A stretch of 27,630 bases of DNA from a virus: positions 8,065 through 35,694 of IMG/VR virus record IMGVR_UViG_3300003267_000371. One strand, given 5' to 3'. Positions 19,639 through 27,571 of the stretch are shown here, one piece after another. The position numbers were made by a program, and so were the translations under genes. How positions within the stretch are numbered: position 1 is the first letter of the stretch; every line of letters starts with the position of its first letter. The notes beneath the pieces were generated by a model. It saw only the letters and a program-made list of their open reading frames with translations, was not told the origin of the DNA and made no database searches.

Positions 19639-19699
19639 GAGGGCCCTTTTTTGAAGCAGAATCCAAATGGCTCCATAAAAATTTCGGGCCCTCTTTTTT
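19639..19699 (+). terminator. Intrinsic terminator with long loop
   Basis: GAGGGCCC (19639-19646) pairs perfectly with GGGCCCTC (19686-19693), followed by TTTTTT. The loop is 39 nt, and part of it (T run with A run) can pair too. Each GGGCCC is itself a palindrome followed by T6. It follows the secreted-peptide gene by 7 bp. Confidence 0.75.
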
Positions 19700-19754
19700 C
19701 TTTACAATTACCTAACCTTTAAATATCGTATATGAAATTTAAAATAGGTACCCA

Positions 19755-20078
19755 ATGTGTTGTATTGAATCCTCATGTAAGATGAACACTAAATTCTTAA
19801 TTGAGTCTTCTTCTCTGAAGGCTGCTCTCCAAACAATCTCTTGGATAGTGTTCCCACTAATCATGATTGCATCAGTGATGTTTGCGATGCATATGATGAA
19901 TGCTCAACAATATTTGCTTACTTCCTGCGTGGCATTACCTGTAGGGTTTCAAGCTTATTGTGCTAATAAGACAATCGACGAGGAAAGGGCAAAAATGGAA
20001 GGATATAGACGACCATCTACTCCGCCTACTTCAACTGTAATTTCGCAAATGTTACCGAGTGAGAAAGGAACGGCGTAA
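19755..20078 (+). CDS. Two-pass membrane protein (107 aa)
   Basis: Two hydrophobic helices (about 29-47, ISWIVFPLIMIASVMFAM, and 52-69, QYLLTSCVALPVGFQAYC) are followed by a polar tail (DEERAKMEGYRRPSTPPTST). The start could be ATG 19755 or ATG 19782 (residue 10); AGGT precedes the first. It follows a terminator, so it needs its own promoter. It is holin-sized, but no lysis enzyme is in the window. It converges with the U-box-like gene across a hairpin. Confidence 0.55.
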   Translation: MCCIESSCKMNTKFLIESSSLKAALQTISWIVFPLIMIASVMFAMHMMNAQQYLLTSCVALPVGFQAYCANKTIDEERAKMEGYRRPSTPPTSTVISQMLPSEKGTA

Positions 20079-20080
20079 GA

Positions 20081-20104
20081 CCCACTGATTATTCGCTCAG
20101 TGGG
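20081..20104. terminator. Hairpin between convergent genes
   Basis: CCCACTGA (20081-20088) and TCAGTGGG (20097-20104) pair perfectly around 8 nt. It lies between the 3' ends of the membrane protein (+) and the U-box-like gene (-). No strong T tract is present on either side, so it may terminate weakly in both directions or protect 3' ends. Confidence 0.5.
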
Positions 20105-20123
20105 AAGCGCCTACTATTATTAA

Positions 20124-21149
20124 TTAGTTTTTATTCGATTTACTATCGCCCTTATCTTGAGGCATAGTTTCGCCATACAAATGACGCGCAAGATCGCCAA
20201 TTGCTACCGCATATTCCGGAGCAGAAATAATACCTTTTTTCTTTTTGGCGTCTAATTTTTCTTGGAATGTATTAAAATATAGATCTCTTTTTGCAATCAT
20301 ATCTCTTTTAATAACTTCAAAAACTTCTCTATATTTAGGATTTAGTTTCTCTCCAGCTTCATCCATATATTTTACAATAGCGGAATAGGTTCGGGTGAAA
20401 TGTCTGTAATCTTCACTAAAACTATCTTTTGTAACTGGAAGCCTTGTAAAAGGATCTTCTGGATTTGCTTGCGCAAGAATTTCATTCATAGTTGAAATAT
20501 CATAAATGCGCCCATTTGGACCCATTACAGGATGCATAGGGAATGTTTGATGAATGGAATCAAGGCAATCTTCAAATAATGGAGAAGCTTCAAAAATTTG
20601 CATCAATCCAGGTACAAGCGTACGGTGTTCAGATTTTAAAAGCCATTGTTCAAAAATGCCTTTCTGCCTGGTTTTATCTTTCCAAGCCCCATAAACAAAA
20701 CCTACTGCATAACCAGCAGTGCCACCTACGACAGCTCCTGGAACAGCGCCGACACCCGCACATAACATGCCAACCCCTGTACCTCCTGTTGCTCCAATGG
20801 CTGCACCGATCATTCCCCATTCGCAAGGCTTTCTACATATTTTCATGATTGTGCCAGGGCTTTGAGTCATATATTGGCAAACTCTTTTAGTTTGTTGGGC
20901 GAATTTATCATTGGCCATCTCCTGCAATCGCTTTTCCGACTCTTGCTGCATAAAAATAACCATATGCTCTTCAAGTTCTGCTTCAACTTTAGTTTTGTAT
21001 TGTTCTGGCGTCAATTGCACCACATTTAAATTTAAAGGCATCACAAAATCATGAGCCTTTGTGGTAGTGGGTATCATTACAACTTCGTCTTTTAATTTAA
21101 CTGATACAGTGAAGCTTAAACTTGCTTCAGCATTTGAAATAGCCGACAT
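20124..21149 (-). CDS. U-box-domain-like protein with Gly-rich membrane segment (341 aa)
   Basis: Residues about 195-252 fit a U-box, the RING-like fold of eukaryotic E3 ubiquitin ligases: CLDSIHQTFPMHPVMGPNGR, IYDISTMNEIL and DPFTRLPVT, matching the family pattern of a Pro-Val turn, Gly, Tyr-Asp and D/C-P-x-T/S-R-x-P-L/V-T. Residues 112-155 are Gly/Ala-rich and hydrophobic (GAAIGATGGTGVGMLCAGVG), a glycine-zipper-like membrane or pore segment. The N-terminal 90 residues are beta- then helix-rich. AAGGAG lies 5 nt before the ATG. It is inverted relative to the surrounding late genes and paired with a tail-anchored protein. A virulence-type effector acting in a eukaryotic cell is inferred; ligase activity is unproved. 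Confidence 0.65.
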   Translation of the reverse strand: MSAISNAEASLSFTVSVKLKDEVVMIPTTTKAHDFVMPLNLNVVQLTPEQYKTKVEAELEEHMVIFMQQESEKRLQEMANDKFAQQTKRVCQYMTQSPGTIMKICRKPCEWGMIGAAIGATGGTGVGMLCAGVGAVPGAVVGGTAGYAVGFVYGAWKDKTRQKGIFEQWLLKSEHRTLVPGLMQIFEASPLFEDCLDSIHQTFPMHPVMGPNGRIYDISTMNEILAQANPEDPFTRLPVTKDSFSEDYRHFTRTYSAIVKYMDEAGEKLNPKYREVFEVIKRDMIAKRDLYFNTFQEKLDAKKKKGIISAPEYAVAIGDLARHLYGETMPQDKGDSKSNKN

Positions 21150-21162
21150 AATATCTCCTTGG

Positions 21163-21444
21163 TTAAGTTGGCTTGAAATTTATATAAGTAACTGAAATGT
21201 ATGTGATAAGCGCAATACATAAAATTGATACTAAAATTGCATACTTGTAATCTAATATCGTTGCGCAATATGGATGATCTCTTCGGAATCTAAAATCTGC
21301 GAGTTTTTCATCAAGCATTTCTCTTTGAATTTGATCCATGATCGGTTTTACTTTTTCATGAATAGAAGCTTCTTTTTCCATTTGGCTTACAAACTCTTCT
21401 GTTATGGGAAAAGCTAACATTAAAGTTGGTCGTGAAGTTGTCAT
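21163..21444 (-). CDS. Tail-anchored membrane protein upstream of the U-box-like gene (93 aa)
   Basis: The first 65 residues are soluble and helical (EEFVSQMEKEASIHEKVKPI), and a single C-terminal membrane helix (YAILVSILCIALITYISV) ends the protein, the layout of tail-anchored proteins. AGGAG is upstream of the ATG. It lies 13 bp upstream of the U-box-like gene on the same strand, forming a two-gene inverted island. It may be a partner or membrane receptor for that protein. No family recognised. Confidence 0.6.
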   Translation of the reverse strand: MTTSRPTLMLAFPITEEFVSQMEKEASIHEKVKPIMDQIQREMLDEKLADFRFRRDHPYCATILDYKYAILVSILCIALITYISVTYINFKPT

Positions 21445-21544
21445 ATTTTTTTCTCCTCTTTGTTAAGAATGAATAAACTATGGCGAATCGGTGCATTTGT
21501 GGCAATACAAAGAAACGAGTAACACAAGTAACTGCGTTTTTGCC

Positions 21545-21573
21545 TGTCAACTTTTATTTTAATGTATTATAAT
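21545..21573. promoter_or_regulatory. Divergent promoter elements for the U-box island and the head operon
   Basis: The minus strand carries a perfect TTGACA (21545-21550 as TGTCAA) directed at the U-box island, but no good -10 box follows at 17 nt. The plus strand has a perfect TATAAT (21568-21573) 24 bp before the portal ATG, with a weak -35. The pair is suggestive, not proven. Confidence 0.4.
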
Positions 21574-21596
21574 GAGGCAAATTACACTGGTAGTAA

Positions 21597-23678
21597 ATGA
21601 CAAGTCCCATGTCGGACTATTCGCGCTCTCAAGATGCGACAGAGTTTCTTGAGCATTATAAGCGCGCTTTAGTCAAAAATGACCCCCGCCTCGAATACCA
21701 TCAAGATGTTATCAAAGACTTCGGTGAAAGCTATGAACGAGCATACCAACTTTGGAACACTTACTTTGCAGAAGCATACAAAGACCTGTCTTTTTATTTG
21801 GGTAACCAATGGAGCTTAGAAGAGTTATCCTACCTAAATAACCAAAGACGATCTAGCTTCACCTACAATAAGATACGTCGAATAATAAATATGGTGCAAG
21901 GCTATCAGCGTAAAAATCGCCTTTCCACTGTTATTTCCCCAATCGAAGATTCATCGGAAGAAACTGCTAACATCTTTACCGATGTTATTCAATATATAAT
22001 GCAAAGTTCAGGTGGTTATGAAGTTATCAGCGATGCCTTTAAAGGAGCCCTCACTACCGGCCTCTCTTTCGTATCTCCTTGGATTGACTACAGAAACGAT
22101 CCCATCTCAGGAGATATCAAGTTTCACCATGATTCATGGAATGCCGTCATTACAGACCCGTTCTTTACTAAAAGAGATCTCTCAGACTGTTCATTCATAG
22201 CAAGACGTAAATTTTTATCTCGTTCCGACATTATTTCTTTATTACCAGACAAGCAAGATATCATTGAAGCGCTCCCATGGGGCTCTAGGGATGATAAATT
22301 TACTTATATGCCCTATGCGAGGCAATGGGGAATGCAAAAACTCCTCAATTACACAGAATATTGGCGCACCAAATGGGAGACCAAAGAGGTATTAGTTGAC
22401 TTAGAAACTGGTGAAACGCGTCCATGGACAGGCGATAAAGCACGATTGCGTTTATTTAGGGAACAATATCCACAAATTGAGGTCATGAAAAAGCCGGTGC
22501 GCTCCGTTGAGTTAGGCATTATCGTTGAGGGCGAGCTTTTATATTACGGTAAAGATCCTAACGGCCTTAACGATTACCCTTTTGTGCCCTTCTTCGCTGT
22601 GTGGGAACCTTCCTATGACCTCTTTACTTGGAAGTGTCAATCTCTCGTTAGACTCGTTCGTGATAGCCAGACAGAAATAAATAAAAGACGCTCAAAAATG
22701 GTTGATTTGCTCGATTCTCAGCTCAATTCTGGATGGATAGCAAAGACAAATTCAGTTAGTAACCCTACATCCTTATATAAATCTGGCCAGGGGCAAGTTA
22801 TTTTTCTTAAGCCAGAAGCACAAATGACGGACTTGCAAAAAGTTCCAGCCCCTGAAATTCCTCAATCTATGTTCCAATTGGAAGGGGAATTTGAAAAAGA
22901 TATGATGGAAATCGTAGGGGTCAATCCTGAGCTATTTGGATACTCTGAAAATGACAAAGTGGAAACAGCGGGAGTGCTTGCAAAAGCACGACAATCGGCT
23001 GGTATTATCAACTTACAAGATATTTTTGATGGTTTAAGGGAATCTCAAAAGATTTTGGGACAAAAGACCATGCAGATGGTTCAAAATAGCTATACGCCTC
23101 AAAAAATACAATTAATAACCAAAAAACAGCCAACACCCGAGTTCTATAGCAAGCTATTTACCCGTTATGATGTGGCTGTTGAAGAAGGCGTCCTTACAGA
23201 TACACAAAAACAATCTCAATTTATCCAAATGAGCGCTCTTCGCGCTATGGGAGTACAATTTACAGATGAAGAAGTTGTTGATGCAAGTAATTTGCATGAT
23301 AAGAAAAAGTATAAAGATCGTCTCAGGGCGCAAGAACAAGCTGCTTCGCAAGCGCAGCAAATGCAAGAAAAGCTCATTATGGAACAAACCGCGCTGCAAT
23401 CGAAAGCGGTCGATTCAAAATCGAAGTCCGACGAAGCTCTTGCGGCAGAGAGAATCGCTAAAATCCAACTCGACCAAGCCCTTAATGCGGAACGCCTCAG
23501 TAGAGCGGAAGAAGACCGCACGGCTGGCACTCTCAACCTTATTAAAGCATTCAAAGAGCTAGATCAGATTGATCTTTCTACACTACGCGAAAAACTTGCC
23601 ATACTTAATGAAATCGAAGGTAGACAGAAAGAAAAAGAAAATCAGGCTTCAAATTCTCAAGAGACGCTTGCCACATAA
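21597..23678 (+). CDS. Portal protein, P22-like (693 aa)
   Basis: The portal ring forms the head vertex through which DNA is pumped and the tail joins. Family features seen: FLGNQWSLEE near residue 70, SSFTYNKIRRIINMVQGYQR (about 86-105), SFVSPWIDYR, DPFFTKRDLSDCSFIARRKF, a WRTK/WETKEVLVDLETGE segment, PFVPFFAVWEP, LVRDSQTEINKRRSKMVDLL, and VGVNPELFGY with a TAGVLAKARQSAG helix. The last 130 residues are a long Glu/Gln/Ala coiled coil, like the helical barrel of P22 gp1. Length is close to P22 gp1. It begins the rightward head operon after the inverted U-box island. Confidence 0.9.
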   Translation: MTSPMSDYSRSQDATEFLEHYKRALVKNDPRLEYHQDVIKDFGESYERAYQLWNTYFAEAYKDLSFYLGNQWSLEELSYLNNQRRSSFTYNKIRRIINMVQGYQRKNRLSTVISPIEDSSEETANIFTDVIQYIMQSSGGYEVISDAFKGALTTGLSFVSPWIDYRNDPISGDIKFHHDSWNAVITDPFFTKRDLSDCSFIARRKFLSRSDIISLLPDKQDIIEALPWGSRDDKFTYMPYARQWGMQKLLNYTEYWRTKWETKEVLVDLETGETRPWTGDKARLRLFREQYPQIEVMKKPVRSVELGIIVEGELLYYGKDPNGLNDYPFVPFFAVWEPSYDLFTWKCQSLVRLVRDSQTEINKRRSKMVDLLDSQLNSGWIAKTNSVSNPTSLYKSGQGQVIFLKPEAQMTDLQKVPAPEIPQSMFQLEGEFEKDMMEIVGVNPELFGYSENDKVETAGVLAKARQSAGIINLQDIFDGLRESQKILGQKTMQMVQNSYTPQKIQLITKKQPTPEFYSKLFTRYDVAVEEGVLTDTQKQSQFIQMSALRAMGVQFTDEEVVDASNLHDKKKYKDRLRAQEQAASQAQQMQEKLIMEQTALQSKAVDSKSKSDEALAAERIAKIQLDQALNAERLSRAEEDRTAGTLNLIKAFKELDQIDLSTLREKLAILNEIEGRQKEKENQASNSQETLAT

Positions 23679-23744
23679 GTAAGCCTGTTATGACATGGTA
23701 TTATTTTGTTATTTAGTGTAAAATGTAAATTTAAAGGTTAACAC

Positions 23745-23921
23745 ATGAATTCATCTTGGCCCCACCAAACTCCCCCTGAATCTTATAGTAGAGAACTTGA
23801 TCTACAAGTTCAGCAAAGTGAAATGCCATATGGCTATACAACCACACCTCCTTCCTATGATACTGGTGACTTTAACATGCTGAAAGAAGAGAGCAAGAAA
23901 GAATATCCACGGAGAAAATAA
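23745..23921 (+). CDS. Small hypothetical protein (58 aa)
   Basis: Starts MNSSWPHQTPPESYSRELDL with AAAGG 7 nt upstream, and ends in a basic KKEYPRRK. It is polar and Pro/Tyr-rich, with a TPPSYDTGDF segment containing a PPxY-type motif. Its TAA overlaps the next ATG by one base. It is probably unstructured. Function unknown. Confidence 0.55.
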   Translation: MNSSWPHQTPPESYSRELDLQVQQSEMPYGYTTTPPSYDTGDFNMLKEESKKEYPRRK

Positions 23922-24100
23922 TGGCAGAGAAGTGGATACAAAACGCTATCAAGCATAAGGGCGCACTTCACAAAGAGTTGGGCGTTAAAAAAGATAAAAA
24001 GATACCTGCAAAGAAACTTGCAGCTGCTGCAAAGAAGCCTGGCAAGCTGGGACAACGGGCCAGACTTGCACAAACTTTAAAAAAAATGTCCCACAAATAA
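23921..24100 (+). CDS. Small basic conserved phage protein (59 aa)
   Basis: MAEKWIQNAIKHKGALHKEL, then a KIPAKKLAAAAKKPGKLGQR segment and ARLAQTLKKM. I recognise this 'KWI..AIK..GALH..LG....IPA.KL..AAKK.GKLG.RA.LA.TL' pattern from many phage genomes, always as a small hypothetical gene near head genes. It is strongly basic and may bind DNA or an acidic head protein. GGAG lies before the ATG. Confidence 0.65.
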   Translation: MAEKWIQNAIKHKGALHKELGVKKDKKIPAKKLAAAAKKPGKLGQRARLAQTLKKMSHK

Positions 24101-24110
24101 AGGTATCACA

Positions 24111-24326
24111 ATGAAAGAAAAAGGCGTTCATTATGAGCATGAGGTTGAAAAACCATCACCACCCGCCCAAGGTCATATGATGAAGGGTTGGGGACTGGAT
24201 GATTTTAAATCCTCTGCCATGGATATTGCTTATGGACAAGCTGGTAAAGCTGGATGTGAATCCGACCAAAAGAAAATCCATTCGCAATTTAAGACATATT
24301 CTGAAGAAGCAAACTCAGGCTACTAG
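24111..24326 (+). CDS. Hypothetical protein (71 aa)
   Basis: AAAGG lies 7 nt before the ATG. It is a polar sequence with a Gly/Trp centre (MMKGWGLDDFKSSAMDIAYG) and no membrane segment or known motif. It is part of the small-gene cluster between portal and scaffold, so possibly virion-related. An ORF in another frame (24199-24507) overlaps, but this frame has the better start and spacing. Confidence 0.55.
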   Translation: MKEKGVHYEHEVEKPSPPAQGHMMKGWGLDDFKSSAMDIAYGQAGKAGCESDQKKIHSQFKTYSEEANSGY

Positions 24327-24329
24327 AAT

Positions 24330-24710
24330 ATGGTTCAAGAGATTGGTGAATCTAGAGAGAAATGGGGTTGGGATGTTTGGCGTATGGCCGAAGATTTCGC
24401 CAACAACATGCAAGCTTACAGGAAACCTTTCTATATCGTTTATGCGTGCAAAGAAGACAAAGGAATGTCCAAGAAATTGGACACTGCTGCCTTCCGCCAA
24501 ACGATGAAAGCTTACTACAAAAAACCCCCTGCAATATTGGGGATATTGGTTTGGTACGTCGACCACAAACGCGGCATCTTTGAGTTCAAACCTGAACTTT
24601 CCGCGCCAAATGATGTGCCTATAGACCCGTCATTACTTTCCACAAAAGAAGAAGATGCTTTTGGATCAGTAATGGAGCAAGGGCAAAAACTAAACGCACT
24701 CGTTTCTTAA
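24330..24710 (+). CDS. Hypothetical protein (126 aa)
   Basis: A folded-looking alpha/beta sequence: KWGWDVWRMAEDFANNMQAY, PFYIVYACKEDKG, RQTMKAYYKKPPAILGILVW and YVDHKRGIFEF. It begins 3 bp after the previous stop, without a clear ribosome site. It lies between portal and scaffold, so it is likely expressed late. No family recognised. Confidence 0.65.
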   Translation: MVQEIGESREKWGWDVWRMAEDFANNMQAYRKPFYIVYACKEDKGMSKKLDTAAFRQTMKAYYKKPPAILGILVWYVDHKRGIFEFKPELSAPNDVPIDPSLLSTKEEDAFGSVMEQGQKLNALVS

Positions 24711-24753
24711 TTTTTTTTTGTTACGAGTTAAAAAAATATTATGAGTATCCAAT

Positions 24754-25515
24754 ATGTCTGATGACATTGATATGAAAAACTATGCGGGCGCACTACCCGA
24801 TTCGGCCGCCGCGGATCAACCGATTGTAGATACGAATTCTTATCAACAAGAGTTGCAGTCAGAAGAATTCCCAGTTCAAAAGGATTTATTAGAGCAAACT
24901 GTCAAAGAAGAAGTTGCCTCCTTGCCTTCAAAACAGGAATTAAACTTCCACGCTCTCAGAGAAGAGGTCGATCGCATCAAAGCGGAAAAGAAGGAGCTGG
25001 AATACAACTTAGAGCTTCTTAGAGCAAATGTTCAACGCCCTCAGGAGCAATCAAATGTTCCAAGAGATCGTAAGATGTTTGAAGGTATGAATGATGACGA
25101 AATCCCAAATGTATCAGAGATACGCAAAGAGTGGGATGTACGTGAATCACAATATCAAGCTCGAATAGAAGAGCTAGAAGTAGCCCAGAAGTTTCCTGAT
25201 TACGCTGAGGTAATAGAAAAGTACGCATTACCTCTTGTTAAACAAAAACCGCATCTCGCCGATGGTATTCGAGGAGCTAATAACAAGGCGTTATTTGCTT
25301 ATGAGCTTGGCAAAATGGCCCAGCAAATGCACGTAGCCCAATCAGCACCACCACAAAGAAGCAGCGATGCTCAGCGCATGATTGAAAATTCACGCAAACC
25401 AGGAACTCTAGCACAAACTGGAGGTCAAGGAGCTTTGAGCAAAGCAGATTACTATGCTTCTATGTCTGATACTGAATTTATGAAGTTAGCTACCGCAAAT
25501 CTAGGCGCGATCTAA
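24754..25515 (+). CDS. Scaffolding-like protein (253 aa)
   Basis: The sequence has the make-up of phage scaffolds: acidic and Gln-rich, a long coiled coil (REEVDRIKAEKKELEYNLEL, about 69-88), a polar central region and a Gly/Ser/Ala C-terminus (SKADYYASMSDTEFMKLATA). It lies directly between portal and major capsid, the conserved scaffold position in P22- and N4-like head operons. Scaffolds guide capsid assembly and leave before maturation. The call is from composition and place, not sequence identity. Confidence 0.7.
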   Translation: MSDDIDMKNYAGALPDSAAADQPIVDTNSYQQELQSEEFPVQKDLLEQTVKEEVASLPSKQELNFHALREEVDRIKAEKKELEYNLELLRANVQRPQEQSNVPRDRKMFEGMNDDEIPNVSEIRKEWDVRESQYQARIEELEVAQKFPDYAEVIEKYALPLVKQKPHLADGIRGANNKALFAYELGKMAQQMHVAQSAPPQRSSDAQRMIENSRKPGTLAQTGGQGALSKADYYASMSDTEFMKLATANLGAI

Positions 25516-25528
25516 ACAGAGATAGAAA

Positions 25529-26470
25529 ATGGCAATCACAACAATGACACAATTGCCACCAGAAGTGCGCACCTATTTTGATAGACTGCTACTCTCGTTG
25601 GCAAGACCATACTTTATCTACGACCTATTCGCCCAAAAGAGACAAATTCCTCTCAATTCTGGCGATCAGATGGTTTTCCGTAGATATGGTACATTAACTG
25701 CTGCCACTGTACCACTTACAGATGGCCAAACTCCTCCTGGGGATCAGCTTTCAGTCACAGACTTTAAAGCTCAGATTTCTTGGTACGGTAGTTTTGTAAC
25801 AATCACCGATCAGGTCCAATACACAGTGCAAGACCGAGTGCTTAATGAGGCAACTAAAGTTTTGAGCTTACAATTAGGCTTGACACTAGACACGCTTATT
25901 AGAGACATGATGGTTGGTACAGCAAGTACAATCGCTTGCTCAAATGGAACAAACGGCAATACCCCTACAGAAATTACAGATGACGATATTCAAACAGCTG
26001 TGATTGCTCTTAGACAAGGTAATGCTCGTCTGATGACCAATCCTCTCCCTGGCGAGGACAAATTCGCGACAAGCCCTGTACGTAGTTCCTACTGGGGATT
26101 CATGAGCGTTGATCTTCAAGATGATCTTGAAGCAGTTAGCTCATTTATTTCCTGTGCTAATTACCCAAATCCAATGAATGCGTTGGAAGCGGAATGGGGA
26201 TCAACTCGAAACGTTCGTTGGCTCTTGAACACAAACGGATATAGCAATGGTGCTTCTCCTAACGTGTATTCAAACTTCATCCTTGGCCAAGAGGCTTATG
26301 GTGTTGTGAGACTTGGAGCTAAAGAAGCTGAATTCATAGTAAAACCACTTGGTGCTTCTGGCACAGCTGACCCTTTAAACCAAAGAGGTACAGTTGGTTA
26401 TAAGTATCCTTTTGCTACTAGAATTTTGAATGATAACTGGATCACTCGCTTAACCGCGACACATTCTTAA
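25529..26470 (+). CDS. Major capsid protein, N4-gp56 family (313 aa)
   Basis: The N-terminal third has the family pattern: a YFDRLLLSLARPYFIYDLFA start, GDQMVFRRYGTL, PLTDGQTPPGDQLSVTDF and a SWYGSFVTITDQVQYTVQDR segment. This is the capsid subunit of the HK97-like fold used by N4-type and related podoviruses. No protease precursor domain is evident. The C-terminal half includes WGFMSVDLQDDLEA and KYPFATRILNDNWITRL. It follows the scaffold by 13 bp and precedes two beta-rich proteins. Confidence 0.9.
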   Translation: MAITTMTQLPPEVRTYFDRLLLSLARPYFIYDLFAQKRQIPLNSGDQMVFRRYGTLTAATVPLTDGQTPPGDQLSVTDFKAQISWYGSFVTITDQVQYTVQDRVLNEATKVLSLQLGLTLDTLIRDMMVGTASTIACSNGTNGNTPTEITDDDIQTAVIALRQGNARLMTNPLPGEDKFATSPVRSSYWGFMSVDLQDDLEAVSSFISCANYPNPMNALEAEWGSTRNVRWLLNTNGYSNGASPNVYSNFILGQEAYGVVRLGAKEAEFIVKPLGASGTADPLNQRGTVGYKYPFATRILNDNWITRLTATHS

Positions 26471-26479
26471 GGAGGATCT

Positions 26480-27187
26480 ATGGCTTTAGTAAAAAAAGGT
26501 ACTTTAACAGTAACAAGCGGCGGAACAGCTCAGAATCTTAACTTAGGTTTTATTCCTAGCTACTTTCGCATGATGAACAAAACCAAATTGGCAGCCACTA
26601 CAAACGGCGTCGTTATAGCTGAATACTGGAACGATATGGCCAATGGCAGCGCCAATATTTGGACAACATCCGGTAGCGATGGAACCATTAAATTGACTCA
26701 AATCTCTTCTAATGGATTCACTCAATATCAAACCCCAGCAGGTACAGAATTTGTACCGCTTTCAGGTTTGCCATCCGGAGCAACAAATACCAGCTTAACT
26801 ATAACTGGTATTAGTAAAGCAGCTAACGCTAGCATTACAGCTACTCATGCTTTTACCAGCGCTGATATCGGTGTAACAACTGTTACTTTCCATAATATCG
26901 TTGGTATGACTCAGATGAATACACTTAGCGGTGTTATTCAGTCTGTGACTAGCACAACTAGCTTCACTGTGAATATTAATTCGACAAACTTTTCCACATA
27001 CACAAGTGGTGGTGTTGCGAACATTATCACAGGCGTACCACCCTCAACAACTAGCGGTTTTCAGATCTATAATACCCCACTCTTAAACGTAGGGTTTATT
27101 GGTCTTACATTAGGAACATCCCTAATGGTTACTACTAGCGATGTTTGGGAGTACTTAGCTCAATTGGATGCACCTTTTACTAGCTAA
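26480..27187 (+). CDS. Beta-rich virion protein with E1_FCCH-like domain (235 aa)
   Basis: A strong AAGGAGGATCT precedes the ATG, 9 bp after the capsid gene, implying high expression. Residues about 107-186 match the phage domain often labelled E1_FCCH: LTITGISKAANASITATHAF, then VGMTQMNTLSGVIQSV and FTVNINSTNFSTYTSGG. The name comes from a ubiquitin-activating enzyme subdomain, but in phages it occurs in structural proteins. A similar domain makes up most of the next gene. Likely a head-decoration or neck protein; the exact role is unknown. Confidence 0.75.
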   Translation: MALVKKGTLTVTSGGTAQNLNLGFIPSYFRMMNKTKLAATTNGVVIAEYWNDMANGSANIWTTSGSDGTIKLTQISSNGFTQYQTPAGTEFVPLSGLPSGATNTSLTITGISKAANASITATHAFTSADIGVTTVTFHNIVGMTQMNTLSGVIQSVTSTTSFTVNINSTNFSTYTSGGVANIITGVPPSTTSGFQIYNTPLLNVGFIGLTLGTSLMVTTSDVWEYLAQLDAPFTS

Positions 27188-27190
27188 AGT

Positions 27191-27559
27191 ATGAGCAACC
27201 CGATACCTCCATCTGTTACTCCTCCTTCTCCTAATGAATGGCCACAAACCATCAAAAGTATTAGTGGAGTAACACGCAATAACATTGCCGAAGTGACCTG
27301 CACAACGCATGGATTCACATCTGAGGATGAGGGTGTCACGTTTGTACTTTTTAAACAAGTTCAAGGAATGCTGCCGATCAATGGATTGTCAGCGCTTATC
27401 CAAAAGGTAATCGATGTTGATCATTTTACGGTCAACATCGATTCCACCAATTTCCCCAATTACACAAGTGGAGGCGTTATTAGCATTTTGACGGGGCAGC
27501 CTCCTTCGGAACAACAAGGGTTCCAGATATTTAATCGACCTTTCCAAAACATAGCTTAA
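27191..27559 (+). CDS. E1_FCCH-like domain protein, paralogue of the preceding gene (122 aa)
   Basis: Residues about 21-101 (IKSISGVTRNNIAEVTCTTH, VQGMLPINGLSALIQKV, FTVNIDSTNFPNYTSGG) align clearly with residues 107-186 of the protein before it; the following PPS-x(4)-GFQI-x-N segment is also shared. The N-terminus is a Pro-rich linker. This is a tandem duplication with loss of the first domain. It probably also sits on the virion. Confidence 0.75.
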   Translation: MSNPIPPSVTPPSPNEWPQTIKSISGVTRNNIAEVTCTTHGFTSEDEGVTFVLFKQVQGMLPINGLSALIQKVIDVDHFTVNIDSTNFPNYTSGGVISILTGQPPSEQQGFQIFNRPFQNIA

Positions 27560-27571
27560 CAGTAGGTAATA

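Noticed and set aside
19365-19676. 103-aa minus frame across the coiled-coil and secreted-peptide genes
   Set aside because: It crosses a strong + terminator and is antisense to two genes with good starts; its Phe/Ser/Lys-rich product is a shadow.
23154-23562. Open frames on both strands in the portal 3' region
   Set aside because: They arise from the Glu/Gln/Ala-rich coiled-coil codons of the portal; Ser/Cys/Leu-rich or Lys/Arg-rich products are typical shadows.
23745-23921. PPxY motif as a eukaryotic WW-domain ligand
   Set aside because: A single PPSY in a short Pro-rich chain occurs easily by chance, so it is noted in the gene entry only.
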